Assembly (NCBI RefSeq): GCF_030462475.1 | Contig: NZ_JASMRZ010000054.1 | Location: 1-34,653 of the forward strand | Length of the DNA: 34,653 bases | From: Variovorax sp. CAN15 | GTDB lineage: Bacteria > Pseudomonadota > Gammaproteobacteria > Burkholderiales > Burkholderiaceae_C | Reading direction: 5' to 3' | Shown: positions 10,934 through 19,599 of the stretch, piece by piece | Layout of the letters: every line of letters begins with the position of its first letter | Position numbering within the stretch: the first letter of the stretch is position 1 | Program-made: the position numbers and the translations under genes | Notes under the pieces: generated by a model | What the model saw: only the letters and a program-made list of their open reading frames with translations | The model's database searches: none | What the model was told of the DNA's origin: nothing

Positions 10934-11263
10934 ATGCGTCATTTCCTGGCTCTCGATTTGAAGGACGACCCGGCCCTGATCGCGGAATACGAGGCTTATC
11001 ACCGCGATATCTGGCCCGAGGTGCGCGAGCACTTGAAGACACATGGCGTGACGGCCATGGAAATCCATCGCCTCGGCACGCGGATGGTGATGCTGATGGA
11101 AACCGACGATGCGCTCCATGACGCCGAGGCGATGGCGCTTGCCGCGCGCGACGATCCGAAGATCAGGCAATGGGAGGAACTGATGTGGAAGTTCCAGGCG
11201 CCTACGCCGTGGACGCCGGAAGGTGAGAAGTGGACGGTGATGAAGCCGATTTTTTTCTTGTAA
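10934..11263 (+). CDS. L-rhamnose/L-fucose mutarotase family protein
   Basis: A 109-residue protein of the RhaM/YiiL (DUF718) family, which interconverts the anomers of 6-deoxy sugars. The conserved YEAYHRDIWPEV segment supplies Y19, the catalytic-type H23 and W27; W80 and the C-terminal PEGEKWTVMKPIFFL also fit. The ATG at 10934 has GGAG seven bases upstream. As last gene of the operon it would supply the anomer used by the dehydrogenase. The length is about that of the family. Confidence 0.88.
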   Translation: MRHFLALDLKDDPALIAEYEAYHRDIWPEVREHLKTHGVTAMEIHRLGTRMVMLMETDDALHDAEAMALAARDDPKIRQWEELMWKFQAPTPWTPEGEKWTVMKPIFFL

Positions 11264-11283
11264 TCAAAGACTTTGAATTTGAT
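11263..11283. promoter_or_regulatory. AT-rich dyad upstream of the coiled-coil HTH gene
   Basis: TCAAAG (11264-11269), A, CTTTGA (11271-11276) is a perfect odd-centred palindrome, and ATCAAA (11263-11268) also pairs with TTTGAT (11278-11283). It lies in a short AT-rich gap that stands out from the GC-rich surroundings. It could be an operator for the XRE-type protein that follows. Confidence 0.3.
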
Positions 11284-11333
11284 CGACTTTCGGTTTTTTG
11301 CCGCGGTTTACATTTACTGGGCAAAATGGCGGC

Positions 11334-11777
11334 ATGCCAAATATTGCATCGATTCTTAAATCAGAGATTTCGCGCGTGGCCCGCAAAGAAGTTCGCGCGG
11401 AAATGGAAACCCTCAAAAAGGCATCCGTTCACCATCGCGCGGCGATCGCTGCACTGCGCCGCCAGATAAGTTCGCTGGAAAAAGAACTGCGCAACGTCGC
11501 CAAGGGCACAGCCCGCAGCGCTCGCGCCAGCGAGCCCGACGAGGCTGGCGAAGACGGACCGAAGCGCCGGTTCAGTGCCGGACGCCTGGCTTCCCATCGC
11601 GCGAAGCTGGGCATCTCCGCCGCTTCCTATGGAAAGCTGGTGGGCGTATCGGGCCAGACGATCTACCACTGGGAACAGGGTAAAGCCCGACCGAGGGCCG
11701 CTCAGCTCGAAAGCCTTGCCGCTGTGCGCGGGCTGGGCAAGCAGCAGGTGGCCGAGCGGCTGGGCGAGGCCGAGTAG
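11334..11777 (+). CDS. Coiled-coil protein with C-terminal XRE-type helix-turn-helix
   Basis: A 147-residue protein with two clear parts. Residues about 5-60 are highly charged and helical (ISRVARKEVRAEMETLKK, then IAALRRQISSLEKELRNV), a probable coiled coil for oligomerisation. An acidic linker (residues about 65-80) leads to a Cro/C1-type HTH at about 84-135 (KLGISAASYGKLVGVSGQ, then TIYHWEQGKARPR). I have seen this architecture in Burkholderiales proteins of unknown role. The ATG at 11334 is preferred over a TTG at 11298 that would translate the AT-rich leader. It follows the sugar operon by 70 bases but looks independent of it. Confidence 0.8.
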   Translation: MPNIASILKSEISRVARKEVRAEMETLKKASVHHRAAIAALRRQISSLEKELRNVAKGTARSARASEPDEAGEDGPKRRFSAGRLASHRAKLGISAASYGKLVGVSGQTIYHWEQGKARPRAAQLESLAAVRGLGKQQVAERLGEAE

Positions 11778-11805
11778 CCCGCCCCAGCCTTCTTTTCTTC
11801 CTGCG

Positions 11806-13140
11806 TCAGTGGTCGTGATGCAGGTAGCTCGCCTGCCTCGGCAGCCTCAGGCTCACGAGGAAGGCGACCACCATCATCGCGCTTACGTACCAGAAGAACA
11901 CCGACTCGTGTCCCAGTGACTTGAGCCCCAGCGCCGCGTACTCCGCCGAGCCGCCGAAGATCGCGTTCGCGACCGCATAGGCCAGCCCCACGCCCAGGGC
12001 GCGCACTTCGGGCGGGAACATCTCCGCCTTCACGATGCCGCTGATCGAGGTGTAGAAGCTCACGATGGCCAGCGCCGCGATGATGAGCACGAAGGCCAGC
12101 ACAGGGCTCGTCGTGTGCTGCAGGGCAGTGAGGACGGGCACGGTCGTCAGCGCGCCGAGGCCGCCGAACAGCAGCATGTTGTTGCGCCGCCCGATGCGGT
12201 CGGACAGCGCGCCGAACACCGGCTGCATGCACATGTAGACGAACAGCGCGCAGGTCATCACGTAGCTCGCCGTCTTGATCGGCAGGTGCACCGTGTTCAC
12301 CAGGTACTTCTGCATGTAGGTGGTGAAGGTGTAGAAGATCAGCGAGCCGCCGGCCGTGTAGCCGAGCACCGTGAGAAAGGCCGGCGTGTGGTGCCTGAAG
12401 AGGCCCGCGATGCTGCCGGCTTCCTTGTTCTTCTTCGCTTCGTCGGTCTGCGTCTCGTGCAGCGTGCGGCGCAGCAGCAGCGCGACCACCGCCGCGATGG
12501 CGCCGATCACGAAGGGAATGCGCCAGCCCCATGCCTTGAGCTCGGCCTCGGTCAGCAGCTGTTCGAGCACCACGATGACGAGCACCGCGAGCAATTGCCC
12601 GCCGATCAGCGTGACGTACTGGAACGAGGAGAAGAAGCCGCGCTGGCCGCGCAGCGCCACCTCGCTCATGTAGGTGGCGGTGGTGCCGTACTCGCCTCCC
12701 ACCGAGAGCCCCTGGAACAGCCGGCAGACCAGCAGCAGGAAGGGCGCCCACGCGCCGATCCGCGCGTAGGTGGGCAGGCAGGCGATGAGCAGCGAGCCGC
12801 CGCACATCATCGTCACCGAGATCAGCATCGACGTCTTTCGCCCCAGCCGGTCGGCCAGGCGCCCGAAGAGCCAGCCACCGATGGGCCGCATGAGAAAGCC
12901 GGCCGCGAACACGCCCGCGGTGTTCAGCAGCTGCGCGGTGGGGTCCGACTTGGGGAAGAAGGCCGGCGCGAAGTACAGCGCCGAGAAGGCGTACACGTAG
13001 AAGTCGAACCACTCGACCAGGTTGCCGGAGGAGGCCGCCATGATCGCGAAGACGCGGTGGCGCTTTTCTTCGGCCGTGTAGTGGGGGAGGGATGAAGAAG
13101 AGGCCGCTGGGCCTCCCATGGTAGGCGTGACTGCGCTCAT
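11806..13140 (-). CDS. MFS transporter, metabolite:H+ symporter (MHS) family, KgtP/PcaT-like
   Basis: A 444-residue transporter with twelve predicted membrane segments. The N-terminal [16 protein letters not shown], the loop [13 protein letters not shown] and the central [10 protein letters not shown] motif are diagnostic of the MHS family, which imports organic acids such as 2-oxoglutarate, citrate, dicarboxylates or shikimate. [14 protein letters not shown] is the conserved fifth-helix region. It lies on the same strand downstream of the L-lactate dehydrogenase gene, separated by 131 bases containing strong hairpins, so it may have its own promoter. A 2-hydroxy or 2-oxo acid substrate is a guess from context. 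Confidence 0.88.
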   Translation of the reverse strand: MSAVTPTMGGPAASSSSLPHYTAEEKRHRVFAIMAASSGNLVEWFDFYVYAFSALYFAPAFFPKSDPTAQLLNTAGVFAAGFLMRPIGGWLFGRLADRLGRKTSMLISVTMMCGGSLLIACLPTYARIGAWAPFLLLVCRLFQGLSVGGEYGTTATYMSEVALRGQRGFFSSFQYVTLIGGQLLAVLVIVVLEQLLTEAELKAWGWRIPFVIGAIAAVVALLLRRTLHETQTDEAKKNKEAGSIAGLFRHHTPAFLTVLGYTAGGSLIFYTFTTYMQKYLVNTVHLPIKTASYVMTCALFVYMCMQPVFGALSDRIGRRNNMLLFGGLGALTTVPVLTALQHTTSPVLAFVLIIAALAIVSFYTSISGIVKAEMFPPEVRALGVGLAYAVANAIFGGSAEYAALGLKSLGHESVFFWYVSAMMVVAFLVSLRLPRQASYLHHDH

Positions 13141-13215
13141 GATGGCTTCTTCTGCCGTGCAGGCAATGTTGTTGTTTCCAGAACATTCTGCGCCGGCACA
13201 AGGCTGCCGCGTGTC

Positions 13216-13263
13216 GGCCGATGCCGCATCGGCCTACCTCCGGAGTGGCCTTCGAGGAAGGCC
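13216..13263 (-). other. Tandem hairpins between lactate dehydrogenase and MHS transporter genes
   Basis: Two perfect inverted repeats with 3-base loops: GGCCGATG (13216-13223) with CATCGGCC (13227-13234), and GGCCTTC (13247-13253) with GAAGGCC (13257-13263). Between them lies the 8-bp palindrome CTCCGGAG (13238-13245). The first hairpin met by transcription begins 8 bases beyond the dehydrogenase stop. No T-run follows. Likely roles are transcript stabilisation, partial termination, or an extragenic palindromic repeat. Confidence 0.5.
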
Positions 13264-13271
13264 CTGCAGGC

Positions 13272-14429
13272 TCAGAAAGTGCCAGGCAGCAGGATGCTCG
13301 AATCGACCTCGTCGATGTTCGTGCGGCCGCAGAAGGCCATCGTGATGTCGAGCTCCTTCTGGATGATCTGCAGCGCGCGCGTCACGCCCTCCTGCCCGAA
13401 GGCGCCCAGGCCGTAGAGGAAGCTGCGGCCGATCATGGTGCCGCGCGCGCCGAGCGCGCGGGCCTTGAGCACGTCCTGCCCGCTGCGGATGCCGCCGTCC
13501 ATCCACACCTCGATCTCGTTGCCCACGGCGTCGGCGATGGCGGGCAGCGCCGCGATGGAGGAGGGTGCGCCGTCGAGCTGGCGGCCGCCGTGGTTCGACA
13601 CGATGAGCGCGTCGGCGCCGCTGGAGGCTGCCAGGCGCGCGTCCTCCACGTCCATGATGCCCTTGAGGATGAGCTTGCCGCCCCAGAGCTTCTTGATCCA
13701 CTCCACGTCGGCCCAGCTCAGCGCGGGGTCGAACTGCTCGGCGGTCCACGACGACAGCGAAGACAGGTCCTTCACGCCCTTGGCATGGCCCGCGATGTTG
13801 CCGAAGGTGCGGCGCTTCGTGCCCAGCATGCCCATGCACCAGCGCGGCTTGGTGGCGAGGTTGATGAGGTTCTTGAGGGTGGGCTTGGGCGGCGCGGTCA
13901 GGCCGTTCTTGATGTCCTTGTGGCGCTGGCCGAGGATCTGCAGGTCGAGCGTGAGCTGCAGCGCGGTCACGTTGGCGGCCTTGGCGCGCTCGATCAGGCG
14001 TTCGATGAAGTCGCGGTCCTTCATCACGTAGAGCTGGAACCAGAAGGGGTGGCGGCCTGTGTTCTCGGCGATGTCCTCCAGCGAGCAGATGCTCATGGTC
14101 GACAGCGTGAAGGGAATGCCGAAGGCCTTGGCCGCGCGCGCGCCGAGGATTTCGCCGTCGGCATGCTGCATGCCGGTGAGGCCGGTGGGCGCGATGGCCA
14201 CGGGCATCGCGGTTTCCTGACCGACCATGGTGGTGCGCAGCGAGCGGCCCTCCATGTTCACGGCCACGCGCTGGCGTAGCTTGATCTTCTGGAAGTCGCT
14301 CTCGTTGGCGCGGTAGGTGCCTTCGGTCCACGCGCCGGAGTCGGCGTAGTCGTAGAACATCTTCGGCACGCGCCGCTTGGCGATCACCCGCAGGTCTTCG
14401 ATGTTGGTGATCTTGGAAAGGTCGGACAC
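13272..14429 (-). CDS. lldD: FMN-dependent L-lactate dehydrogenase (alpha-hydroxy-acid oxidase family)
   Basis: A 385-residue TIM-barrel flavoenzyme that oxidises L-lactate, or a related 2-hydroxy acid, to pyruvate, feeding the respiratory chain. Family residues are present: tyrosines in KMFYDYADSG (26, 28), Y134 (FQLYVMK), K256 (LILKGI), the catalytic base H280 and R283 (SNHGGRQLDG), and the FMN-phosphate loop (DGGIRSG, GRSFLYG). Translation starts at GTG 14429 with AGGAG 8 bases upstream. A good -10 (GATAAT, minus strand 14486-14481) lies upstream. The divergent lactate permease beyond the LysR gene supports lactate as substrate; other 2-hydroxy acids are possible. Confidence 0.88.
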   Translation of the reverse strand: MSDLSKITNIEDLRVIAKRRVPKMFYDYADSGAWTEGTYRANESDFQKIKLRQRVAVNMEGRSLRTTMVGQETAMPVAIAPTGLTGMQHADGEILGARAAKAFGIPFTLSTMSICSLEDIAENTGRHPFWFQLYVMKDRDFIERLIERAKAANVTALQLTLDLQILGQRHKDIKNGLTAPPKPTLKNLINLATKPRWCMGMLGTKRRTFGNIAGHAKGVKDLSSLSSWTAEQFDPALSWADVEWIKKLWGGKLILKGIMDVEDARLAASSGADALIVSNHGGRQLDGAPSSIAALPAIADAVGNEIEVWMDGGIRSGQDVLKARALGARGTMIGRSFLYGLGAFGQEGVTRALQIIQKELDITMAFCGRTNIDEVDSSILLPGTF

Positions 14430-14535
14430 GGGCGGTCTCCTGGCAGGTTCTTGTGGTGGATCGGCGAAAGCTAACCGGCCATTATCTGCAGGCGCCCAGG
14501 GGCGTCATCTGAAAAAAGCCGGGACCGCTGCTGAA

Positions 14536-14559
14536 AAGAATTCAGCCGGCCGACCGGCT
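14536..14559 (-). terminator. Probable intrinsic terminator of the LysR gene
   Basis: On the minus strand the hairpin AGCCGG, loop TCGG, CCGGCT (plus strand 14559-14544) starts at the LysR stop codon and is followed by GAATTCTTTTC, a T-rich run. It separates the LysR gene from the lactate dehydrogenase promoter. Confidence 0.55.
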
Positions 14560-15452
14560 CAGGCCGCCCGCTCGCGCAGTGCCTCGCGCAGCCACTCGAC
14601 GAAGGTCGCGCATTCCCAGCGCTCCATCGCGCCCGGCTTCCAGCACAGGAAGTAGGCGTTGGGCGAGGGCACGCTGCGCTGCGACAGCCGCACCAGCCGG
14701 CCGTTGTCCAGCCATGCGCTGCCCAGCCGCAGGTGCATCAGCACCACGCCGAAGTCTTCGGCCGCCGCGTCGAGCGCCAGCCCGAGGTCGTTGAACTGAT
14801 GGCCCGTGGCGGGCTCCGGCAGGCCCACGCCGCAGGCCTTGAACCAGGTGCGCCAAGATTCCAGCGGCGTGCGCAGCAGCTGCGCGCGCGACACCTCCGC
14901 ATCGGTGGCGAAACCGTCGAAGGGGCCGTGGCGTTCGAGGTAGGCGGGGCTGCACACCGGCGACACGTCGTCGGCCAGCAGCTGGACGAACTCGCGGTCG
15001 TGGAAGGGGCCGGAGCCGAAGCGCAGCTCGATGTCGGCCTCTTCCGCCGTGGTGTTGCGCACCGGCATGGTCACCTGCAGCATCAGCTCGATGTTCGGGT
15101 ATGCGTCGCGAAAGCGCGCCAGCCGGGGCAGCAGCATCTGGCGCGAGAAGGTCGGCGTGACCGCCACGCGCAGCCGCCGCACCTGCGATTCGGGCTCTTG
15201 CCCCGGCACCTGCCGCAGCGCCGCGATGGCTTCGCGCACCCGCGCCAGATAGGCCATGCCGTCGGCGCTGAGACTGAAGTCGCTGCCCGTGAAGAACTTG
15301 AGCCCCAGCAACAGCTCGAGCTGGCGGATGCGGTGGCTCACCGCGCTGGGTGTCACGGCGAGTTCCTCGGCCGCGAGGGTCACGCTGCGCAGCCGTGCGA
15401 CGGCCTCGAAGGCCTGCAGGCCCTGTGTCGAGGGGAGACGCGGAGAAACCAT
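14559..15452 (-). CDS. LysR-family transcriptional regulator (GcvA-like), lactate module
   Basis: A 297-residue regulator with an N-terminal winged HTH (LQAFEAVARLRSVTLAAEEL, then AVTPSAVSHRIRQLE) and a LysR substrate-binding domain (RLRVAVTPTFSRQMLLPRL, FGVVLMHLRLGSAWL). The fingerprint PSAVSHRIRQLE is the GcvA/AmpR type. It is divergent from the lactate permease and directly upstream of the lactate dehydrogenase on its own strand, so it is the natural candidate to control both. The inducer is unknown. Confidence 0.88.
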   Translation of the reverse strand: MVSPRLPSTQGLQAFEAVARLRSVTLAAEELAVTPSAVSHRIRQLELLLGLKFFTGSDFSLSADGMAYLARVREAIAALRQVPGQEPESQVRRLRVAVTPTFSRQMLLPRLARFRDAYPNIELMLQVTMPVRNTTAEEADIELRFGSGPFHDREFVQLLADDVSPVCSPAYLERHGPFDGFATDAEVSRAQLLRTPLESWRTWFKACGVGLPEPATGHQFNDLGLALDAAAEDFGVVLMHLRLGSAWLDNGRLVRLSQRSVPSPNAYFLCWKPGAMERWECATFVEWLREALRERAA

Positions 15453-15558
15453 CTTTTGTCAGAGCGGGTAGCGGGGTAGGATGGTATCGAACGCTTCCGG
15501 TCCTGCCCGGCCGGAGCACCGGCTCAGAAGAATTTCCATAACAACAGGAGATGAGCGC

Positions 15559-17220
15559 ATGGTCTGGCAACAGGTTTACAACCCCTTCGGCAACATGATC
15601 GTATCGACGGCGCTGGCCGCGATTCCGGTGGTGGTGATGCTGGTGTGCCTGGGGTTGCTTCACGTCAAGGCGCACTACGCGGCGGGGCTGGGCCTGCTGA
15701 GCGCGGTGCTCATCGCGGTGTTCGCCTTCGGCATGCCGGCCGACATGGCGGGCAAGGCCGCCTTCCTGGGCGGCATCACCGGCCTGCTGCCCATCGGCTG
15801 GATCGTGCTGAACATCATCTTCCTGCAGCAGCTCACGCAGCAGAACGGCAGTTTCCAGATCCTTCAGGACTCCATCGCCGGCATCACGGAAGACAGGCGC
15901 CTGCAGCTGCTGCTAATCGCCTTCGCCTTCGGTGCCTTCTTCGAGGGCGCGGCGGGTTTCGGCACGCCGGTGGCCGTCACCGCGGCCATCCTCATCGGGC
16001 TGGGCTTCTCGCCGCTGGCGGCATCGGGGCTCTCGCTCATCGCCAATACCGCGCCGGTGGCCTTCGGCGCATTGGGCACGCCGGTCATCACGCTGGCCAA
16101 GGTGCATGGCTACGACCTGATGGCGGTCACCGCGATGATCGGGCGGCAGCTGCCGCTCTTCTCGCTGCTGGTGCCGTTCTGGCTCATCTGGGCCTTCGCG
16201 GGGCGCAAGGGAATGATGGAGGTGTGGCCGGCCATCCTGGTGACGGGCGTGTCCTTCGCGATTCCGCAGTTCCTGGTGTCGAACTACATCGGGCCGGAGC
16301 TGGTGGACATCATCGCGGCCATCGTCTCGATGGTGTGCCTGGTGCTCTTCCTGCGCGTGTGGAAGCCGAAGAAGGTCTGGACCTCGGTGTCGCTCAAGGG
16401 GCACGAGTCCGATGGCGGCCAGGCCGCGGCGGCCGTCGCGCCCACGAAGCATCCGGGCGCCGCCGTGATCCGTGCCTGGACGCCGTGGCTCATCCTCACC
16501 GTGTTCGTGTTCATCTGGGGCCTGCCCTCGGTGAAGACCTGGCTCAACGGCATCTTCGCGCCGAGCTTTCCCATCGACGGGCTGCACAACATGGTCGAGA
16601 AGGTGGCGCCCGTGGTGCCCAAGCCGACGAAGGAGGGCGCCGTGTACCAGCTGCTGCTGCTCTCGGCCACGGGCACCGGCATCCTCGTGTCGGCCCTCGT
16701 GGGCGGGCTGGTGATGAAGTACAACCCGATCCAGCTCGTGGCCGCCTATGGCCGCACGCTGTGGCTGGTGAAGTTCTCGCTGCTCACCATCGTGCTGATG
16801 CTCGCGCTGGGCACGCTCACGCGCTACTCGGGGCTGGACACCACGCTGGGCCTGGCCTTCGCCAACACCGGCGTGCTCTATCCCTTCTTCGGCACGCTGA
16901 TGGGCTGGCTGGGCGTGGCGCTCACGGGCTCCGACACCGCATCGAACGTGCTCTTTGGCGGTATGCAGAAGGTGGCGGCCGACCAGCTCGGCCTGAGCCC
17001 GAACCTCATGGGCGCGGCCAACAGCTCGGGCGGCGTGATGGGCAAGATGATCGATGCGCAGTCGATCGTTGTGGCTTCCACCGCCACGCGCTGGTTCAAC
17101 CATGAGGGCGAGATCCTGCGCTATGTGTTCTTCCACTCCATCGCGCTGGCCTGTCTCGTGGGCTTCTACGTGACCTTACAGGCCTATGTGTGGCCGTTCA
17201 CGCTGATGGTCGTGAAGTAA
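15559..17220 (+). CDS. lctP: L-lactate permease, LctP family
   Basis: A 553-residue inner-membrane protein, the usual length for LctP (lactate:H+ symporter; also glycolate). Conserved parts are MVWQQVYNPFGN at the start, the AFGAFFEGAAGFGTPVAVTA motif around residue 125, NTAPVAFGALGTPV, and near the C-terminus ALTGSDTASNVLFG and ANSSGGVMGKMIDAQS. The ATG at 15559 gives the family N-terminus and has AGGAG 8 to 12 bases upstream; the longer frame from 15481 adds a polar stretch not found in the family. Its last 23 bases overlap the convergent TetR gene. It pairs functionally with the flavin lactate dehydrogenase. Confidence 0.93.
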   Translation: MVWQQVYNPFGNMIVSTALAAIPVVVMLVCLGLLHVKAHYAAGLGLLSAVLIAVFAFGMPADMAGKAAFLGGITGLLPIGWIVLNIIFLQQLTQQNGSFQILQDSIAGITEDRRLQLLLIAFAFGAFFEGAAGFGTPVAVTAAILIGLGFSPLAASGLSLIANTAPVAFGALGTPVITLAKVHGYDLMAVTAMIGRQLPLFSLLVPFWLIWAFAGRKGMMEVWPAILVTGVSFAIPQFLVSNYIGPELVDIIAAIVSMVCLVLFLRVWKPKKVWTSVSLKGHESDGGQAAAAVAPTKHPGAAVIRAWTPWLILTVFVFIWGLPSVKTWLNGIFAPSFPIDGLHNMVEKVAPVVPKPTKEGAVYQLLLLSATGTGILVSALVGGLVMKYNPIQLVAAYGRTLWLVKFSLLTIVLMLALGTLTRYSGLDTTLGLAFANTGVLYPFFGTLMGWLGVALTGSDTASNVLFGGMQKVAADQLGLSPNLMGAANSSGGVMGKMIDAQSIVVASTATRWFNHEGEILRYVFFHSIALACLVGFYVTLQAYVWPFTLMVVK

Positions 17221-17833
17221 CGGCTGCAGAGGCGGGCAGCGTGGCCGTCAGCGCCTGAAGCAGCCGGCGCAGGTCGTCGACCGCTTCGCGCGCAAGCGCG
17301 GCACCGCCCATCTGTGCCTTGACGATGGCGCCGTCGACGCCCAGCGCGGCCGCCTGCGCGACGGCCATGCGTTGAGACGCTTCCAGCGTTTCGGGCAGCA
17401 AACCGGCAATCACTTCGACCATCTCGCGCTTGTGCTCGCGCGAGATGTCGCGCGCGCCATTCACGCTGCCGCCCACCTCGACCACCGAGTTGATGAAGGC
17501 GCAGCCTCGGAAGGCCGGATCGGCGAACCACTCGGCCATCGCGTCGGACAGCACCTCCAGCGCCTGGCCGCCGCCGATGTGCTGCTGCGCGCCAAGCCGG
17601 CCCAGCGCATCGACGAACCATGCCATCCACAGGCCGTGCCGATGGTCGAGAAAGGCGCGCACCAGGTCGTCCTTCGACGGGAAGTGCCGGTAGAAGGTGA
17701 CCTTGGTGACGCCCGATGCGGCGATGACGCGGTCGATGCCGGTGGCGCGGATGCCGTCGGCGTAGAAGAGGTCGTGCGCGGTGAGCAGGATGCGCTCGCG
17801 CGCGGGCTTGTCGGAGATGGAAGAGATGTCCAT
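17198..17833 (-). CDS. TetR/AcrR-family transcriptional regulator
   Basis: A 211-residue repressor-type protein. The HTH lies in about residues 10-60: [20 protein letters not shown], then [31 protein letters not shown]. The rest is a helical ligand-binding domain with [20 protein letters not shown], typical of a subgroup that often sits beside small NTF2-like or oxidoreductase genes. ATG 17833 is used; an in-frame GTG at 17929 would start inside the divergent gene. It faces the DUF1348 gene across a perfect palindrome, and overlaps lctP at the 3' end. The ligand is unknown. Confidence 0.9.
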   Translation of the reverse strand: MDISSISDKPARERILLTAHDLFYADGIRATGIDRVIAASGVTKVTFYRHFPSKDDLVRAFLDHRHGLWMAWFVDALGRLGAQQHIGGGQALEVLSDAMAEWFADPAFRGCAFINSVVEVGGSVNGARDISREHKREMVEVIAGLLPETLEASQRMAVAQAAALGVDGAIVKAQMGGAALAREAVDDLRRLLQALTATLPASAAVTSRPSA

Positions 17834-17850
17834 GGTGCGATTGTAGGCAT

Positions 17851-17868
17851 GTAGACAGGTCTGTCTAC
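17851..17868. promoter_or_regulatory. Perfect TetR-type operator palindrome
   Basis: GTAGACAG (17851-17858), spacer GT, CTGTCTAC (17861-17868). It lies 17 bases upstream of the TetR start and 51 bases before the DUF1348 start, the right place to control both divergent genes. Its core resembles operators of TetR proteins of the same general class. Confidence 0.7.
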
Positions 17869-17919
17869 CTGTGGCACATTTCAGCGCATCCCCCTTCAAC
17901 CTCCATCGAAAGAACCGCC

Positions 17920-18345
17920 ATGGAATCACGCCCGCCGCTGCCGCCCTTCACCCTCGAATCCGCCACGCAGAAAGTGCAGGCCGCCGAAGACGCCTGGAAC
18001 TCACGCGACCCCGTTCGCGTGAGCCTGGCCTACACGCCCGACACCGAATGGCGCAACCGCGCCGATTTCGTCAACGGCCGCGAGCAGGTGGTCGAGTTCC
18101 TGTCGCGCAAGTGGACGCGCGAACTCGACTACCGCCTCAAGAAGCAGCTCTGGGCCTTCATGGGCAATCGCATCGCGGTGCGCTTCGAGTACGAATGGCA
18201 CGACGACTCGGGCCAGTGGTATCGCAGCCATGGCAACGAGAACTGGGAGTTCGCGGAGAACGGCCTCATGCAGAGGCGCTATGCGAGCATCAACGACCAG
18301 CCCATCAAGGAATCGGACCGCAAGTTCCACTGGGCGCGTACCTGA
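17920..18345 (+). CDS. DUF1348 / NTF2-like protein
   Basis: A 141-residue cytoplasmic protein of the NTF2-like fold, DUF1348 group: [20 protein letters not shown] at the N-terminus, then [37 protein letters not shown], and [12 protein letters not shown]. Family members occur widely and have no established reaction that I know of; the fold binds small hydrophobic ligands. It is divergent from the TetR repressor and probably its main target, which suggests an inducible detoxification or catabolic role (inference). Confidence 0.85.
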   Translation: MESRPPLPPFTLESATQKVQAAEDAWNSRDPVRVSLAYTPDTEWRNRADFVNGREQVVEFLSRKWTRELDYRLKKQLWAFMGNRIAVRFEYEWHDDSGQWYRSHGNENWEFAENGLMQRRYASINDQPIKESDRKFHWART

Positions 18346-18396
18346 GTCTCGGCGGGGCGGGCTGCTCCGGGCACGGCTGTTGCTTGCTTTTGGTGC

Positions 18397-19599
18397 ATGG
18401 AGACGCCCTTGCTGAACCCCGCCGCCAGCCACCCGCTGTGGCAGCACCAGCTCGGCCTGCTGCTGGAATCGACGGGCGAGGGCATCTTCGGCATCGACCT
18501 CGACGGCCACTGCATGTTCATCAATCGGGCCGGCGCGCAGATGCTCGGCCATGAGGTGGGCGACGTGCTCGGCTCCAACATGCACGAGCTCACGCACCAT
18601 TCGCACCCCGACGGCTCGCACTACGCCGACACCGACTGCCCCATCTTCAACGCCTTCCGGCGCGGCCTGCCTTGCCGCATCGACACCGAGGTGTTCTGGC
18701 GCCGCGACGGCAGCGCCTTCGCGGTCGAGTATTCGAGCCACCCGATCATGGACGGCGCGCAGGTGCGTGGTGCCGTCATCACCTTCGTCGACATCACCGA
18801 GCGCCGCCGCCAGGCCGAGGCACTGCAGCAGGCCAAGGACGAGCTCGGCCTGCGCGTGCAGGAGCGAACCCGCGAGCTCAGCGACGCGCTGGCACAGCTG
18901 CGCGAGCTTTCCGCGTGGCTCGACAAGGTGCGCGAGGAGGAGCGAACCCGCATCGCACGGGAGGTGCACGACGAACTCGGCAGCCTGCTGGTGGCGCTGA
19001 AGATGGACGTCAACTGGATCGGCAAGCGCCTGGGCGAACAGCAGGAGCGCACGCCCGACGCGGCGCAGGCCATGCGCGAGCAGATGCGCTGCAAGTGCTC
19101 GAACATGAGCCAGCTCATCGAGCGCGCGGTCGACAACGTGGGGCGCATCATCACCGACCTGCGCCCCAGCATCCTCGACCACCAGGGCCTGTGGGCCGCG
19201 CTCGAATGGCAGGCGCACGAGTTCGTGCAGGCGGCCGAGCTGGAGCTGGACTGGCGCTTCGACGTGCCGCCCGGCGTGGAGCTGCCCGAGCCCGCGGCCA
19301 TCGCGGTGTTCCGCATCTTCCAGGAGATGCTGAGCAACGTCGGGCGCCATGCGAAGGCGAGCAGCCTTTGCATCCGCATCGGCGTGGAGCAGGAGCGGCT
19401 GTGCATCAGCGTGCGCGACGACGGCGTCGGCGCGCCGGCGCAAGCCTTCGAGGCCGCAACATCCTACGGTGTGCTCGGCATGCGCGAGCGCGCGCGCCAC
19501 TTCGGCGGGCGCATCGACATCGAGAGCCGCGTGGGCGAGGGGAGCACCTTCCGCCTGCACCTGCCGCTGCCCGTGGATGCGCACGGAGGCGCGCAATGA
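18397..19599 (+). CDS. Soluble PAS-domain sensor histidine kinase (NarX/HisKA_3 type)
   Basis: A 400-residue kinase with no membrane segment, so sensing is cytoplasmic. Order: PAS domain (about 17-130, LLLESTGEGIFGIDLDGHCM to VITFVDITERR), coiled coil (about 135-180), HisKA_3 dimerisation box with H191 (EERTRIAREVHDELGS), and an HATPase domain with N314 (QEMLSNVGRHAKA), DDGVG (341-345) and GVLGMRERA. The PAS loop carries H67, H68, H70, H75 and C81 (HHSHPDGSHYADTDCPI). It overlaps the response-regulator gene by four bases (ATGA) and should phosphorylate it. The ribosome-binding site is poor. The signal is unknown; the next operon suggests nitrogen or cyanate-related input. Confidence 0.9.
   Translation: METPLLNPAASHPLWQHQLGLLLESTGEGIFGIDLDGHCMFINRAGAQMLGHEVGDVLGSNMHELTHHSHPDGSHYADTDCPIFNAFRRGLPCRIDTEVFWRRDGSAFAVEYSSHPIMDGAQVRGAVITFVDITERRRQAEALQQAKDELGLRVQERTRELSDALAQLRELSAWLDKVREEERTRIAREVHDELGSLLVALKMDVNWIGKRLGEQQERTPDAAQAMREQMRCKCSNMSQLIERAVDNVGRIITDLRPSILDHQGLWAALEWQAHEFVQAAELELDWRFDVPPGVELPEPAAIAVFRIFQEMLSNVGRHAKASSLCIRIGVEQERLCISVRDDGVGAPAQAFEAATSYGVLGMRERARHFGGRIDIESRVGEGSTFRLHLPLPVDAHGGAQ

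Noticed and set aside
15453..15558. LysR binding site in the LysR-lctP gap
   Set aside because: Only weak, short dyads (for example CCGGT and ACCGG 16 bases apart) are visible; nothing as clear as the dyad at 30788.
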